Position numbers and translations under genes: made by a program
NCBI RefSeq assembly: GCF_015277815.1
Contig: NZ_CP063813.1
Span: 1,302,001 to 1,366,000, forward strand
Length of the DNA: 64,000 nucleotides
Direction of reading: 5' to 3'
Origin: Microbacterium atlanticum
GTDB lineage: Bacteria; Actinomycetota; Actinomycetes; Actinomycetales; Microbacteriaceae
The notes under the pieces: model-generated
What the model was told of the DNA's origin: nothing
The model's database searches: none
What the model saw: the letters and a program-made list of their open reading frames with translations, nothing else
In this document: piece by piece, positions 1 to 8,743 of the stretch
Numbering within the stretch: the first letter of the stretch is position 1
How the letters are laid out: each line of letters begins with the position of its first letter

Positions 1-90
1 GCCACCCAGTTCCATCCCGAGAAGTCGGGGGAGGCCGGCATCCGGCTGCTCTCGAATTGGATCGAGGGGCTCGGCGGGGATAACCTCTGA
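1..90 (+). CDS. hisH: Imidazole glycerol phosphate synthase subunit HisH (3' end only)
   Basis: Only the last 29 codons are in the window. The peptide begins ATQFHPEKSGEAG and ends LGGDNL-stop. The FHPEKS segment is the conserved C-terminal stretch of class-I glutamine amidotransferases that holds the catalytic His and Glu (H-x-E). HisH supplies ammonia from glutamine to HisF in histidine biosynthesis. The next gene, hisA, starts 54 nt downstream on the same strand, as expected for a his operon. The amidotransferase assignment is firm; HisH rather than another amidotransferase rests on the neighbour. Confidence 0.85.
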   Translation, partial: ATQFHPEKSGEAGIRLLSNWIEGLGGDNL

Positions 91-144
91 GACCGTGCCA
101 ACTCCGGGAGCGTGCGCTTCCGCGATCTTCCCGCACGAGGAGCC

Positions 145-891
145 ATGAACGATTTCGCGTCCACCCCCGAGCTCGTCCTTCTGCCCGCCGTCGACGTCGC
201 CGACGGCAAGGCCGTGCGTCTGACCCAGGGTGAGGCGGGCACCGAGACGAACTACGGCGATCCTGTCGACGCCGCCCTCGACTTCGCGCGGCAGGGCGCC
301 CGGTGGATCCACCTGGTCGACCTCGACGCCGCGTTCGGCCGCGGGAGCAACGCCGGCGTGCTGCGCAAGGTGATCAAGCAGGTGCGCGGCGTGCAGGTGG
401 AGCTGTCGGGCGGCATCCGCGATGACCGCACCCTCGAGGCTGCCCTCGAGAGTGGCGCCGCGCGCATCAACCTCGGCACCGCGGCGCTCGAGAATCCCGA
501 GTGGGCCGCCGATGTGATCGGCCGCTACGGCGACGTGATCGCTGTCGGCCTCGACGTGCGCGGCACGACGCTGGCCGCCAGGGGGTGGACGCGGGACGGC
601 GGCGACCTGTGGACCGTGCTCGACCGCCTCGAGGCGGCCGGCTGCAGCCGGTACGTGGTCACCGACGTCACCAAGGACGGCACCCTCAAGGGACCGAACC
701 TGGAGCTCCTGCGCGAGCTCGCCTCGCGCACGCCCAAGCCGATCGTCGCGTCCGGCGGCGTGTCGAGCCTCGACGACATCGCAGCCCTGCGCGAGCTCGT
801 GCCGCTCGGTGTCGAGGGTGCCATCGTGGGCAAGGCGCTGTACGCCGGCGCGTTCACGCTCGCCGAGGCACTGGATGTCGCCGGACACTGA
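145..891 (+). CDS. hisA: Phosphoribosyl isomerase HisA (possibly bifunctional HisA/TrpF, PriA)
   Basis: 248-residue (beta/alpha)8 barrel enzyme that isomerises ProFAR in histidine biosynthesis. Visible family motifs are [15 protein letters not shown] at the N-terminus, [14 protein letters not shown] (about residue 55), the phosphate-binding SGGIRDD (about 90) and GLDVRG (about 135), then [14 protein letters not shown] and IVASGGVSS in the second half. In actinobacteria this protein (PriA) commonly also does the TrpF reaction; that dual role is inferred from lineage. I chose ATG 145, which begins MNDFAS just before the conserved barrel strand, over an in-frame GTG at 112. The end overlaps the next gene by 17 nt. 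Confidence 0.93.
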   Translation: MNDFASTPELVLLPAVDVADGKAVRLTQGEAGTETNYGDPVDAALDFARQGARWIHLVDLDAAFGRGSNAGVLRKVIKQVRGVQVELSGGIRDDRTLEAALESGAARINLGTAALENPEWAADVIGRYGDVIAVGLDVRGTTLAARGWTRDGGDLWTVLDRLEAAGCSRYVVTDVTKDGTLKGPNLELLRELASRTPKPIVASGGVSSLDDIAALRELVPLGVEGAIVGKALYAGAFTLAEALDVAGH

Positions 892-1678
892 TCGGCCGTC
901 CGACGGTCCGGGCCACCCGCACGGAGACCGCGCCGCCGACTCGGCCGGGGTGCCGTGGGAGGGGAGGGGCTTCCACTCCAACCCGCACGCGTCTGACGAC
1001 GGCTCGGCCGATCCGGCCTTGCTCGCCGCGCTGACGGCGTTCCGCGCCGGCTCGGGCTCAGAGCGCGAGGTCGTCGACGCGTACCGCAGCGCGCGACTGC
1101 TCATCCCGCTCATGGCCGACAAGGGCGATCACGGGGTGGGCGCACACGGAATCGAGGTCGACAAGACGCAGGAGCTGTCGATCGTGACCGTCGCCGCACC
1201 CGACGGGCGCCGGGTGCTCCCGGTGTTCACCTCGGTCGACAGCATGAAGAAGTGGGATGCCGCAGCCCGGCCTGTCCCGGTGGAGGGCGTCCGCACGGCT
1301 CTGGCCGCCGCGGCGGACGACACCGACCTCATCGTCATCGACCCGGGCTCCGAGACCGAGTTCGTCATCCGGCGCCCCGCCGTGTGGGCGATCGGCCAGT
1401 CGCAGCCGTGGGAACCGAGCTACTTGTCGGCCGAAGTCGTCGCGGGGCTCCGCGAGAGCATCGGGGGCGAGCTCTCGGTGATCGACCTCGTCGTCGACGC
1501 CGGCGACCCCGAGGCGCGTCTGCGCGGTCCCGAGCTCATCGTGAAGCTCCAGCTGATGAACGGCCTCGAGAAGGCCGAGCTGGACGCCGTGCTCGCTCGC
1601 CTCGCCAAGCGCTGGGCGGCCGACGACCGGATCGCAGTGCTCGTCGACTCGCTGACGGTCAAGCTCGTCCGCTCCTGA
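875..1678 (+). CDS. SseB family protein
   Basis: 267-residue protein starting at ATG 875, inside the last codons of hisA, so the two are probably translationally coupled. The central part ([26 protein letters not shown] followed by [14 protein letters not shown]) is typical of the SseB domain, in which a conserved segment predicts a small alpha/beta fold. Family members beside hisA are common in actinobacteria. The E. coli name comes from serine-sensitivity phenotypes and gives no known biochemical function. No signal peptide or membrane segment is visible; the first 45 residues look disordered. Confidence 0.8.
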   Translation: MSPDTDRPSDGPGHPHGDRAADSAGVPWEGRGFHSNPHASDDGSADPALLAALTAFRAGSGSEREVVDAYRSARLLIPLMADKGDHGVGAHGIEVDKTQELSIVTVAAPDGRRVLPVFTSVDSMKKWDAAARPVPVEGVRTALAAAADDTDLIVIDPGSETEFVIRRPAVWAIGQSQPWEPSYLSAEVVAGLRESIGGELSVIDLVVDAGDPEARLRGPELIVKLQLMNGLEKAELDAVLARLAKRWAADDRIAVLVDSLTVKLVRS

Positions 1679-1736
1679 CAGCGCCGTCCCTTGCCCTTCG
1701 CCCGCCGACGGCGGATGATCGGCGCGGAGGGCAGTC

Positions 1737-3197
1737 ATGCACGACGGCATCGCACGCGGGGACGCACAGAGCACCGAGCACAGGGGCCGTGCCGGTGCTG
1801 TCGAGGACGGTCCGACGGCCGACGGCTACCGGCGGGCGTTGGACGCGGCGCATCGCCACTCCTCGGCGTGGCTCGAATCCGTGGGCCAGCGGCCGATCCG
1901 CCCCGACGCCGACGCCGACGCCGTGCTCGCCCGGCTGCGGCGCGACCTGCCCGATCGTGGCCAGGATGCCGAGGCGGTCGTCGAAGAGCTGGTGGAGGCA
2001 TCCGCTCCCGGGCTCATGGCGATGGGCTCGCCGCGGTTCTACGGGTTCGTCATCGGGGGGACCTACCCCGCCGCGCTCGCGGCCGACTGGCTGGTGTCTG
2101 CGTGGGATCAGAACACCGGGTCGCGGCAGCCGACGCCCGCCACCGCCGCCGTCGAAGAGGTCGCCGCGGCGTGGCTGCTCGAGCTGCTGGGACTCCCCGC
2201 CGGCAGCGGCGTCGGCTTCGCCACCGGTGCGACCAGCGCCAACCTCTCGTGCCTCGTCACCGCGCGCGACGCGGTGCTGCGCGCGCACGGTGCCGACCCT
2301 CTGGAGGGCCTGCAGGCCGGACCGCGCGTGCGGTTCCTCGCGGGCGATGCCGTGCACACCTCCGTCGTGCTCGGCGGCCGCATCGCCGGACTCGGCGCGC
2401 CCGCGACGGTGGGTGCCGACGATGAGGGGCGCATCGACGTCGACGGGCTCTCGCGGGCGCTCGAGGCCGGGGAGGGACCCACGGTGGTCGCCCTGCAGGC
2501 CGGCGATGTGCACTCCGGCGCGTTCGACGACTTCGCCGCGGCCGTCGAGGTGGCGCACCGCGCGGGGGCATGGGTGCATGTGGACGGCGCCTTCGGGCTG
2601 TGGGCGGCGGCGAGCCCGCGGCTGCAGCACCTCGTGCGCGGCATGGCCGACGCCGACTCGTGGGCCACCGACGCCCACAAGACGCTCAACGTCCCGTACG
2701 ACTGCGGTGTGGCGATCGTCCGCGATGAGGCGGCGATGGCGTCTTCCCTCGGCGCCCACGCGGCCTACCTGCCGGCGGTGGCCGGAGTCACCGATCCGTA
2801 CGATCGCGTGCCCGAGCTGTCGCGACGTGCTCGGGGCGTGACGGTGTGGGCGGCGCTGCGGTCCCTCGGCCGCAGCGGCGTGATCGGGCTCGTGGACGGA
2901 CTTGCCGATGCCGCGACCGCGCTGGCCGACGGCTTCCGTCGCATCGCGGGCCTCGAGGTGCTCAACGACGTGGTGTTCACGCAGGTGTGCCTCGCCGCCC
3001 GGGACGGCGACGCCGCGACGGCGGCGCTGGGGGAGTGGCTCCGCGCAGAGGGGACGGTGTGGGCCTCGTCGTCGACCTGGCGCGGCCGCACGGTCGTCCG
3101 GTTCGCGGTGAGCAACCACGGCACCGACGCGGAGGCGGTGCGGCGGACGGTCGACGTCGTCGCCCGCGGCGCGGCGGCGCTCGGCATCGGAGGGTGA
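1737..3197 (+). CDS. Pyridoxal-phosphate-dependent decarboxylase family protein (group II)
   Basis: 486-residue fold-type-I PLP enzyme. SPRFYGFVIGGTYPAAL and DQNTGSRQPTPATAAVEE (residues about 95-135) match group II amino-acid decarboxylases such as aromatic L-amino acid, glutamate and DABA decarboxylases. VHVDGAFGLWAA carries the Asp that contacts the pyridine nitrogen, and SWATDAHKTLNVPYDCG contains the expected Schiff-base Lys in the family-typical D-x-H-K context. A GGAGGG ribosome site lies 5 nt before ATG 1737. The substrate cannot be read from sequence; an amino acid is likely. Aspartate/tyrosine decarboxylase or a lyase-like paralog are possible. Confidence 0.85.
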   Translation: MHDGIARGDAQSTEHRGRAGAVEDGPTADGYRRALDAAHRHSSAWLESVGQRPIRPDADADAVLARLRRDLPDRGQDAEAVVEELVEASAPGLMAMGSPRFYGFVIGGTYPAALAADWLVSAWDQNTGSRQPTPATAAVEEVAAAWLLELLGLPAGSGVGFATGATSANLSCLVTARDAVLRAHGADPLEGLQAGPRVRFLAGDAVHTSVVLGGRIAGLGAPATVGADDEGRIDVDGLSRALEAGEGPTVVALQAGDVHSGAFDDFAAAVEVAHRAGAWVHVDGAFGLWAAASPRLQHLVRGMADADSWATDAHKTLNVPYDCGVAIVRDEAAMASSLGAHAAYLPAVAGVTDPYDRVPELSRRARGVTVWAALRSLGRSGVIGLVDGLADAATALADGFRRIAGLEVLNDVVFTQVCLAARDGDAATAALGEWLRAEGTVWASSSTWRGRTVVRFAVSNHGTDAEAVRRTVDVVARGAAALGIGG

Positions 3198-3241
3198 CGC
3201 TTCCGGGGCATTCGGCCCCGCCCGCTCTCACCCCCGTCGGA

Positions 3242-3658
3242 TCAGGTGACCGGGCCCGTCCACTTCTCGCCCGGGCCCTTGCCGATCGGGTCGGGGATGA
3301 CGGATGCCTCGCGGAAAGCCAGCTGCACCGAGCGCAGCCCGTCGCGCAGCGACCGGGCGTGCATGTCGCTGATCTCGGGGGCGCCCGCGGTGATCAGTCC
3401 CGCGAGGGCGTTGATGAGCTTGCGGGCCTCGTCGAGGTCGGTCTGGGTGGCGGGGTCGTCGGCGAGCCCGACTTTGACGGCAGCCGCGCTCATCAGGTGC
3501 ACGGCGGCGGTGGTGATCACCTCGACGGCCGGGACGTCGGCGATGTCGCGGGTCGCTGCGGACGCCGCACGCTCCTGCTCCTCCCACCGCGCCTGGCGCT
3601 CGGCGTCGACCGCCGCCGCGTTCGCCGAGGGGTCGTCCTGGTCTCGAATCGTGTCCAC
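3242..3658 (-). CDS. DUF1844 domain protein
   Basis: 138-residue protein starting with GTG (VDTIRDQDDP). The segment ADVPAVEVITTAAVHLMSAAAVKVGL and the following DEARKLINALAGLI are the helical DUF1844 core. Divergent placement next to infC is a recurrent actinobacterial arrangement. Its function is unknown. The charged N-terminal 30 residues may form a helix. The longer reading frame upstream of the GTG runs into the infC leader and lacks family similarity, so I rejected it. It converges with the PLP decarboxylase gene, with 44 nt between stops. Confidence 0.75.
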   Translation of the reverse strand: MDTIRDQDDPSANAAAVDAERQARWEEQERAASAATRDIADVPAVEVITTAAVHLMSAAAVKVGLADDPATQTDLDEARKLINALAGLITAGAPEISDMHARSLRDGLRSVQLAFREASVIPDPIGKGPGEKWTGPVT

Positions 3659-3945
3659 GCCGTACTCTCTGATAGACTTCTGCGGTCTCCGGTGCGTTCT
3701 GCATCGGATCGGAAAGAGGATCACATCCCACCCGCGCTTGCCGCTCCAGGCTACCGGGTCACGCACTCCGCCCCGACCGTCCGCGGCCGGGGTAGCTGCG
3801 GCGAGAACGTCGCGGAAGGCTCCCTCACCGGGGCAGGGTGCAGAAGTCGGCGCTGAAGCGTCCTGACGGGTGGAGTGGATCTTCCTCCGCTCGCGGCACA
3901 ACCGTGTGCCGCGGGGGCCAAACCCACTTACCCAAGGAGTTCCGC
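3659..3945 (+). promoter_or_regulatory. infC leader region
   Basis: This 287-nt interval separates the DUF1844 gene from infC and holds no convincing protein gene. A TAGACT hexamer at 3673-3678 could be the infC -10 box, without a clear -35. A perfect 9-bp hairpin lies at 3892-3913, and an AAGGAG ribosome site at 3934-3939 sits 6 nt before the ATC start codon. Such a long leader fits post-transcriptional control of the IF3-L35-L20 operon. Confidence 0.5.
3892..3913 (+). promoter_or_regulatory. Hairpin in the infC 5' leader
   Basis: CGCGGCACA at 3892-3900 is a perfect inverted repeat of TGTGCCGCG at 3905-3913 around a 4-nt ACCG loop. No T-run follows, so it is not an obvious terminator. It ends 20 nt before the infC ribosome site and could affect 30S access or mRNA stability. 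Confidence 0.6.
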
Positions 3946-4584
<639 letters not shown>

Positions 4585-4595
4585 GCCCCACGAAC

Positions 4596-4633
4596 TCCCG
4601 CGCTGCGGGATACCGACTCCCGCCCGAGCGGGA
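4596..4633 (+). promoter_or_regulatory. Tandem mutually exclusive hairpins between infC and rpmI
   Basis: Two perfect 6-bp hairpins share the same stem: TCCCGC 4596-4601 with GCGGGA 4605-4610, and TCCCGC 4618-4623 with GCGGGA 4628-4633. GCGGGA of the first is also complementary to TCCCGC of the second, and the outer arms can pair with each other, so alternative folds exclude one another. They end 21 nt before the rpmI ATG. A ribosomal-protein (L20) binding switch is a reasonable guess but unproven. Confidence 0.5.
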
Positions 4634-4654
4634 CGTGAAACGAAGGAAGAAGAG

Positions 4655-4849
4655 ATGCCGAAGCAGAAGACCCACTCGGGCGCCAAGAAGCGCTTCAAGG
4701 TCACCGGCAGCGGGAAGCTCATGAAGCAGCAGGCGAACCTGCGCCACAACTTCGAGGGCAAGCCCAGCCGCCGTACCCGCCGCCTGTCGCAGGAGCAGGT
4801 GCTCGCCCCGGGCGACGCCAAGGTCGCGAAGAAGCTCCTCGGCCGCTGA
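4655..4849 (+). CDS. rpmI: 50S ribosomal protein L35
   Basis: 64 residues, the usual length for bL35, beginning [20 protein letters not shown] and very basic throughout ([10 protein letters not shown]). It is a structural protein of the large subunit that binds 23S rRNA. It lies 70 nt after infC and 29 nt before rplT in the conserved order. GAAGGAAGAAGAG just before the ATG supplies the ribosome site. Confidence 0.97.
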   Translation: MPKQKTHSGAKKRFKVTGSGKLMKQQANLRHNFEGKPSRRTRRLSQEQVLAPGDAKVAKKLLGR

Positions 4850-4878
4850 CGCGCGTCGACGCAAGTTAGGAACAAGAA

Positions 4879-5262
4879 ATGGCTAGAGTCAAGCGGGCCG
4901 TCAACGCCCACAAGAAGCGTCGCGTCATCCTCGAGCGCGCCTCCGGTTACCGGGGCCAGCGCTCGCGTCTGTACCGCAAGGCGAAGGAGCAGGTCACCCA
5001 CTCGCTCGTCTACGCGTACCGCGACCGCCGCAAGCGCAAGGGCGACTTCCGTCGCCTGTGGATTCAGCGCATCAACGCCGCTGCCCGCCAGAACGGCATC
5101 ACGTACAACCGCTTCATCCAGGGCCTCGGCCTCGCGGGTGTGCAGGTCGACCGCCGCATGCTCGCCGAGCTCGCGGTGAACGAGCCCAAGACCTTCGCGT
5201 CGCTCGTGCAGACCGCCAAGGGCGCACTGCCCGAGAACGTCAACGCTCCCAAGAGCGCCTGA
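4879..5262 (+). CDS. rplT: 50S ribosomal protein L20
   Basis: 127-residue bL20, beginning [20 protein letters not shown]. The long basic N-terminal extension (residues 1-60) threads into 23S rRNA during early 50S assembly, and the globular C-terminal part includes [18 protein letters not shown]. In several bacteria L20 represses its own operon by binding the mRNA ahead of rpmI; the hairpins there make this plausible here. A TTAGGAACAAGAA sequence precedes the ATG. A strong terminator-like hairpin follows 18 nt after the stop. Confidence 0.97.
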   Translation: MARVKRAVNAHKKRRVILERASGYRGQRSRLYRKAKEQVTHSLVYAYRDRRKRKGDFRRLWIQRINAAARQNGITYNRFIQGLGLAGVQVDRRMLAELAVNEPKTFASLVQTAKGALPENVNAPKSA

Positions 5263-5280
5263 CCACGGCATCCCGACGAC

Positions 5281-5310
5281 AGGGCGTCCTCCTCGCGGAG
5301 GGCGCCCTTT
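5281..5310 (+). terminator. Terminator of the infC-rpmI-rplT operon
   Basis: AGGGCGTCCTCC at 5281-5292 pairs with GGAGGGCGCCCT at 5297-5308 (12 bp with one T-G wobble, TCGC tetraloop), followed by TT. A strong rho-independent shape for a high-GC genome, 18 nt after the rplT stop. Confidence 0.85.
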
Positions 5311-5368
5311 CGCATCCCCGCCGAGTGGCGTTGGTGGAAGACGTGATGGGGGAGGGATGCCGCGACTC

Positions 5369-5374
5369 TAGACT
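5369..5374 (+). promoter_or_regulatory. -10 box for the RNA methyltransferase gene
   Basis: TAGACT with 6 nt to GTG 5381; there is no Shine-Dalgarno in between, so the mRNA probably starts at the start codon. Confidence 0.6.
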
Positions 5375-5380
5375 GATGCC

Positions 5381-6181
5381 GTGCTCGAGAACCCTCGCTC
5401 TCCGCGCGTGCGCGCCGTCGCGAAGCTGACCAAGAGGAGTGCCCGTCAGGAGACCGGGCTGTTCCTGCTCGAGGGGCCGCAAGCCGCCCGTGAGGCGCTC
5501 GCGTACCGGCCCGACACCCTCGTCGAACTGTTCGCCACGCCCACGGCGTTCGAGAAGCACGCCGACCTGCGCGATGCGGCGACGGACGCCGGACTCGAGG
5601 TCGTCTACACCACCGAGTCCGTGCTCGATGCGATGGCCGACACCGTGACTCCGCAGGGCATCGTGGCGGTGGCCCGTCAGGCGCCGACCTCGGTGCGAGA
5701 GGTGTTCGCGGCCTCGCCGCGCCTGGTCGCGATCTGCGAGGAGGTGCGTGACCCCGGCAACCTGGGCACCATCATCCGCGCAGCCGACGCCGCCGGTGCC
5801 GATGCGGTCGTGCTCACCGGCCGCACGGTCGACCCGTACAACCCCAAGGTGGTGCGCGCGACGACCGGTTCGCTCTTCCACGTCCCCGTCGCCGTCGGGG
5901 TGGACCTGGCGAGCGCCGTGGCCAAAGCCCGTGCGGCCGGCGTGCGCGTGATCGCCGCCGACGTCGGCGGCGACGACTTCCTGGGATCGCGCGACCTGCT
6001 GGCAGAGCCGACGGCGTGGCTCTTCGGCAACGAGGCCCGCGGGCTCGACGAAGACGCGCTCGCCCTCGCCGACCTGTCCCTCCGCCTGCCGATCTACGGC
6101 GCCGCCGAGTCACTCAACCTCGCGACGGCGGCGAGCGTCTGCCTCTACGAGACCGCCTTCGCGCAGCGTGCGGGGCGCTGA
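5381..6181 (+). CDS. TrmH/SpoU family RNA 2'-O-methyltransferase
   Basis: 266 residues. The N-terminal 100 form a substrate-binding subdomain (VRAVAKLTKRSARQETGLFL, LLEGPQAAREAL). The C-terminal SPOUT knot shows CEEVRDPGNLGTIIRAADAAG (about residues 120-140, motif 1), WLFGNEARGL (about 210, motif 2) and LPIYGAAESLNLATAASVCLYE (motif 3), which bind S-adenosylmethionine. The target is probably a ribose in rRNA or tRNA; mono-cistronic placement after the ribosomal protein operon does not identify the site. Start GTG 5381 is set by the -10 box 6 nt upstream. Confidence 0.88.
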   Translation: MLENPRSPRVRAVAKLTKRSARQETGLFLLEGPQAAREALAYRPDTLVELFATPTAFEKHADLRDAATDAGLEVVYTTESVLDAMADTVTPQGIVAVARQAPTSVREVFAASPRLVAICEEVRDPGNLGTIIRAADAAGADAVVLTGRTVDPYNPKVVRATTGSLFHVPVAVGVDLASAVAKARAAGVRVIAADVGGDDFLGSRDLLAEPTAWLFGNEARGLDEDALALADLSLRLPIYGAAESLNLATAASVCLYETAFAQRAGR

Positions 6182-6258
6182 GGCGGCGCCGGATTCCGGT
6201 GCTGTTACGGATCGGTAAAGGCGCGGCGTCCCTCTGGCCGAGTGTCGCCGCGCACCCC

Positions 6259-6264
6259 TAGGGT
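6259..6264 (+). promoter_or_regulatory. -10 box for the amino-acid ABC transporter operon
   Basis: TAGGGT, 7 nt before ATG 6272; this spacing would place transcription start on the A of the ATG. Confidence 0.55.
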
Positions 6265-6271
6265 GAAGGGC

Positions 6272-7069
6272 ATGGCGACACCTGATGCACCGGCAGCGGC
6301 GCCGCGCACTTCCAACATCAACGTCCGTCGCGGCGAGCCGCTCGTGGTCGTCGACCACGTCGACAAGCATTTCGGCGACCTCCACGTGCTGAGAGACATC
6401 AACACCGTGGTCAACCGCGGCGAGGTCGTGGTCGTGATCGGTCCGTCGGGCTCCGGCAAGTCGACCCTGTGCCGCGCGATCAACCGCCTCGAGACGATCG
6501 ACTCCGGCCGGATCACGATCGACGGCGTGCCGCTTCCCGAAGAAGGCAAAGGGCTCGCGAAGCTGCGTGCCGACGTGGGAATGGTCTTCCAGTCCTTCAA
6601 CCTCTTCGCGCACAAGACGGTCCTCGAGAACGTCACCCTCGGTCCGATCCGGGTGCGGGGCATGAAGAAGAAGGACGCCGACGAGAAGGCCATGCAGCTC
6701 CTCGATCGCGTCGGCGTCGCGAACCAGGCCAAGAAGATGCCCAACCAGCTGTCCGGCGGTCAGCAGCAGCGTGTGGCGATCGCCCGGTCGCTGGCGATGA
6801 ACCCCAAGCTGATCCTCATGGACGAGCCCACCAGCGCGCTGGACCCCGAGATGATCAACGAGGTTCTCGACGTCATGGTCGGCCTTGCGCAGGAGGGCAT
6901 GACGATGATCGTCGTCACCCACGAGATGGGCTTCGCCCGCAAGGCCGCTGACCGCGTGCTCTTCATGGCCGACGGCGCGATCGTCGAGGAGGCCACTCCG
7001 GACCAGTTCTTCACGAACCCGCAGAGCGACCGCGCGAAGGACTTCCTCTCCAAGATCCTCGAGCACTGA
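6272..7069 (+). CDS. gluA: Glutamate/polar amino-acid ABC transporter ATP-binding protein
   Basis: 265-residue ABC ATPase that energises the importer encoded by the next three genes. Walker [10 protein letters not shown] lies at residues 57-65, a Q-loop in [14 protein letters not shown], the signature LSGGQQQR, Walker [13 protein letters not shown], and the switch His in VVTHEMGF. The residues 75-95 region ([13 protein letters not shown]) is typical of the GlnQ/HisP subgroup. Start ATG 6272 follows a TAGGGT box. The gene name follows the Corynebacterium gluABCD order; substrate glutamate versus glutamine or aspartate is inferred only. Confidence 0.92.
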   Translation: MATPDAPAAAPRTSNINVRRGEPLVVVDHVDKHFGDLHVLRDINTVVNRGEVVVVIGPSGSGKSTLCRAINRLETIDSGRITIDGVPLPEEGKGLAKLRADVGMVFQSFNLFAHKTVLENVTLGPIRVRGMKKKDADEKAMQLLDRVGVANQAKKMPNQLSGGQQQRVAIARSLAMNPKLILMDEPTSALDPEMINEVLDVMVGLAQEGMTMIVVTHEMGFARKAADRVLFMADGAIVEEATPDQFFTNPQSDRAKDFLSKILEH

Positions 7070-7078
7070 TAAGCCCCC

Positions 7079-7124
7079 GCCGCTCTCAGCGGCCGGGATC
7101 CGAGAGGACCGTCACGAACGGTCC
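7079..7124 (+). promoter_or_regulatory. Two hairpins between gluA and gluB
   Basis: GCCGCT-CTC-AGCGGC at 7079-7093 and GGACCGT-CACGA-ACGGTCC at 7106-7124 are perfect stems of 6 and 7 bp. They separate the ATPase cistron from the binding-protein cistron. Such structures often stabilise the binding-protein mRNA segment; that role is inferred. Confidence 0.5.
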
Positions 7125-7145
7125 CGCACAGCAAAGGACGAAGAC

Positions 7146-8015
7146 ATGAAGCGAATGCGACTTCCGCTGATCGCGCTGGCTGCCGCCGGTGCGCTCGCGC
7201 TGTCGGCGTGCGCCTCCGGCGGAACGCCGGCCGGCGAAGACACCGCGGCCCCCGAGCCCGAAGAGGTCACCTTCGAAGAGGGCACCACGATGGCCGAGCT
7301 CAACGAGGCGGGCTCGATCACCATCGGCACCAAGTTCGACCAGCCGCTGTTCGGTCTCAACGGCCCCGACGGTCCCGAAGGGTTCGACGTCGAGATCGGC
7401 AAGATCATCGCCTCCGAACTCGGCATCGCCGAGGAGAACATCGAGTGGAAGGAGGCCGTGTCGGCCAACCGCGAGCCGTTCATCCAGAACGGCGAGGTCG
7501 ACATCGTCATCGCCACGTACACGATCAACGACAAGCGCAAGGAGGTCGTCTCCTTCGCCGGTCCGTACTACATGGCGGGCCAGTCGATCCTCGTGCTCGC
7601 CGACAACGACGACATCGAGAGCGAAGCCGACCTCGAGGGTCAGCCGGTCTGCTCCGTCACGGGTTCGACGCCGGCGGCGAAGCTCGCCGAGATCGGAGCC
7701 GAGCCGGTGCTGACCGACACCTACTCCAACTGCCTCGAGCCGCTGCGCAGCGGCGCCGTGGTGGCGGTGTCGACCGACAACGTCATCCTCGCCGGCCTCG
7801 CCGCCCAGAACGAGGGCGAGTTCAAGGTCGTGGGCGAGCCCTTCACCGAGGAGCCGTACGGCATCGGCCTCGCGCTCGAGGACACCGAGTTCCGCATGTG
7901 GATCAACGACGTGCTCGAGAAGGCGTACGAGGACGGCCGGTACGAAGAGGCCTGGAACGCGACGGCAGGCACCGTGCTGCCGTTCGTCGAGCCGCCGACC
8001 CCCGACCGCTACTGA
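7146..8015 (+). CDS. gluB: Glutamate ABC transporter substrate-binding lipoprotein
   Basis: 289 residues. A lipoprotein signal (MKRMRLPLIALAAAGALALSAC) with lipobox LSAC places Cys22 as the lipid anchor on the outer face of the membrane, followed by an acidic linker (EDTAAPEPEEVTFEEG). The two-lobed family-3 binding-protein fold follows: SITIGTKFDQPLFG, GFDVEIGKIIASELG, EAVSANREPFIQNGEVDIVIATYTI and a C-terminal lobe ending EEAWNATAG. A strong AAAGGACG ribosome site precedes it. It delivers the amino acid to the GluCD channel. Confidence 0.93.
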   Translation: MKRMRLPLIALAAAGALALSACASGGTPAGEDTAAPEPEEVTFEEGTTMAELNEAGSITIGTKFDQPLFGLNGPDGPEGFDVEIGKIIASELGIAEENIEWKEAVSANREPFIQNGEVDIVIATYTINDKRKEVVSFAGPYYMAGQSILVLADNDDIESEADLEGQPVCSVTGSTPAAKLAEIGAEPVLTDTYSNCLEPLRSGAVVAVSTDNVILAGLAAQNEGEFKVVGEPFTEEPYGIGLALEDTEFRMWINDVLEKAYEDGRYEEAWNATAGTVLPFVEPPTPDRY

Positions 8016-8022
8016 TCGACGA

Positions 8023-8065
8023 CGGATGCCTCGGGCCGGCCGCAGACGCCGGCTCGAGGCATCCG
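8023..8065 (+). terminator. Large hairpin between gluB and gluC (partial terminator or mRNA stabiliser)
   Basis: CGGATGCCTCG 8023-8033 pairs with CGAGGCATCCG 8055-8065, and inside it GCCGGC 8035-8040 pairs with GCCGGC 8048-8053, an 18-bp stem with one G-T wobble and a 7-nt loop. There is no T-run. It probably makes the binding protein more abundant than the permeases. Confidence 0.6.
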
Positions 8066-8095
8066 CTCCCCTGACCCCGACCCGGAAAGAGGCGC

Positions 8096-8743
8096 ATGGA
8101 GCAGCTCTGGTCGCTGATGCCGATCTTCCTCGAAGGCTTCCGCGTGACGCTCATCCTGCTCGCGGTGTCGGGCGTGGGTGCTCTCGTGCTGGGAACGCTC
8201 ATCGCGGCGATGCGCATCTCGCCGGTCGCAGCCCTTCGCGCCTTCGCGGCGTTCTGGACCGAGATCGCACGCAACACGCCGCTGACGCTGGTCTTCATCT
8301 TCACGGCGTTCGTGATGCCCATGCTGGGCGTGCGGATGCCGTACATCATCCTCGCCTTCATCGCGCTGACCTACTACACCTCGCCGTTCGTGGCCGAGGC
8401 GCTGCGTTCGGGCATCAACGGCGTGCCGGTCGGGCAGGCCGAGGCCGCGCGCAGCATCGGGCTCGGGTTCGGGCAGACGGTCTCGCTGGTCGTGCTGCCG
8501 CAGGCCTTCCGCATGACGATCCCGCCTCTCATCAACGTCTTCATCGCCCTCACCAAGAACACCTCGGTCGCGGGCGGCTTCTTCGTGGTCGAGCTGTTCG
8601 CCACGACCAGGCAGCTGGCCAACGACAACGGGAACATCGTGATCCAGATCCTCCTGACGGCGGCCGCCCTGTACCTCGTGGTCACCGTCCCGCTCGGCTT
8701 CCTCGCCGGGCGGCTCGAGAAGCGTTGGGTGGTGCGGCGATGA
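8096..8743 (+). CDS. gluC: Amino-acid ABC transporter permease (GluC-like)
   Basis: 215 residues with about five membrane helices, the first at residues 10-35 (FLEGFRVTLILLAVSGVGALVLG). The conserved EAA-type loop that contacts the ATPase reads QAEAARSIGLGFGQT (about residues 118-132) and the HisM/GlnP signature TEIARNTPLTLVF is present near residue 60. The stop codon overlaps the next start (ATGA), so gluC and gluD are translationally coupled and form the heterodimeric channel. Confidence 0.9.
   Translation: MEQLWSLMPIFLEGFRVTLILLAVSGVGALVLGTLIAAMRISPVAALRAFAAFWTEIARNTPLTLVFIFTAFVMPMLGVRMPYIILAFIALTYYTSPFVAEALRSGINGVPVGQAEAARSIGLGFGQTVSLVVLPQAFRMTIPPLINVFIALTKNTSVAGGFFVVELFATTRQLANDNGNIVIQILLTAAALYLVVTVPLGFLAGRLEKRWVVRR

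Noticed and set aside
3242..3901. Longer 219-residue version of the DUF1844 protein
   Set aside because: The added N-terminal residues translate the infC leader and lack family similarity; GTG 3658 fits the DUF1844 start.
8023..8065. A complete operon terminator between gluB and gluC
   Set aside because: gluC and gluD are needed for the importer, have no promoter of their own visible, and the hairpin lacks a T-run; partial attenuation or RNA stabilisation fits better.
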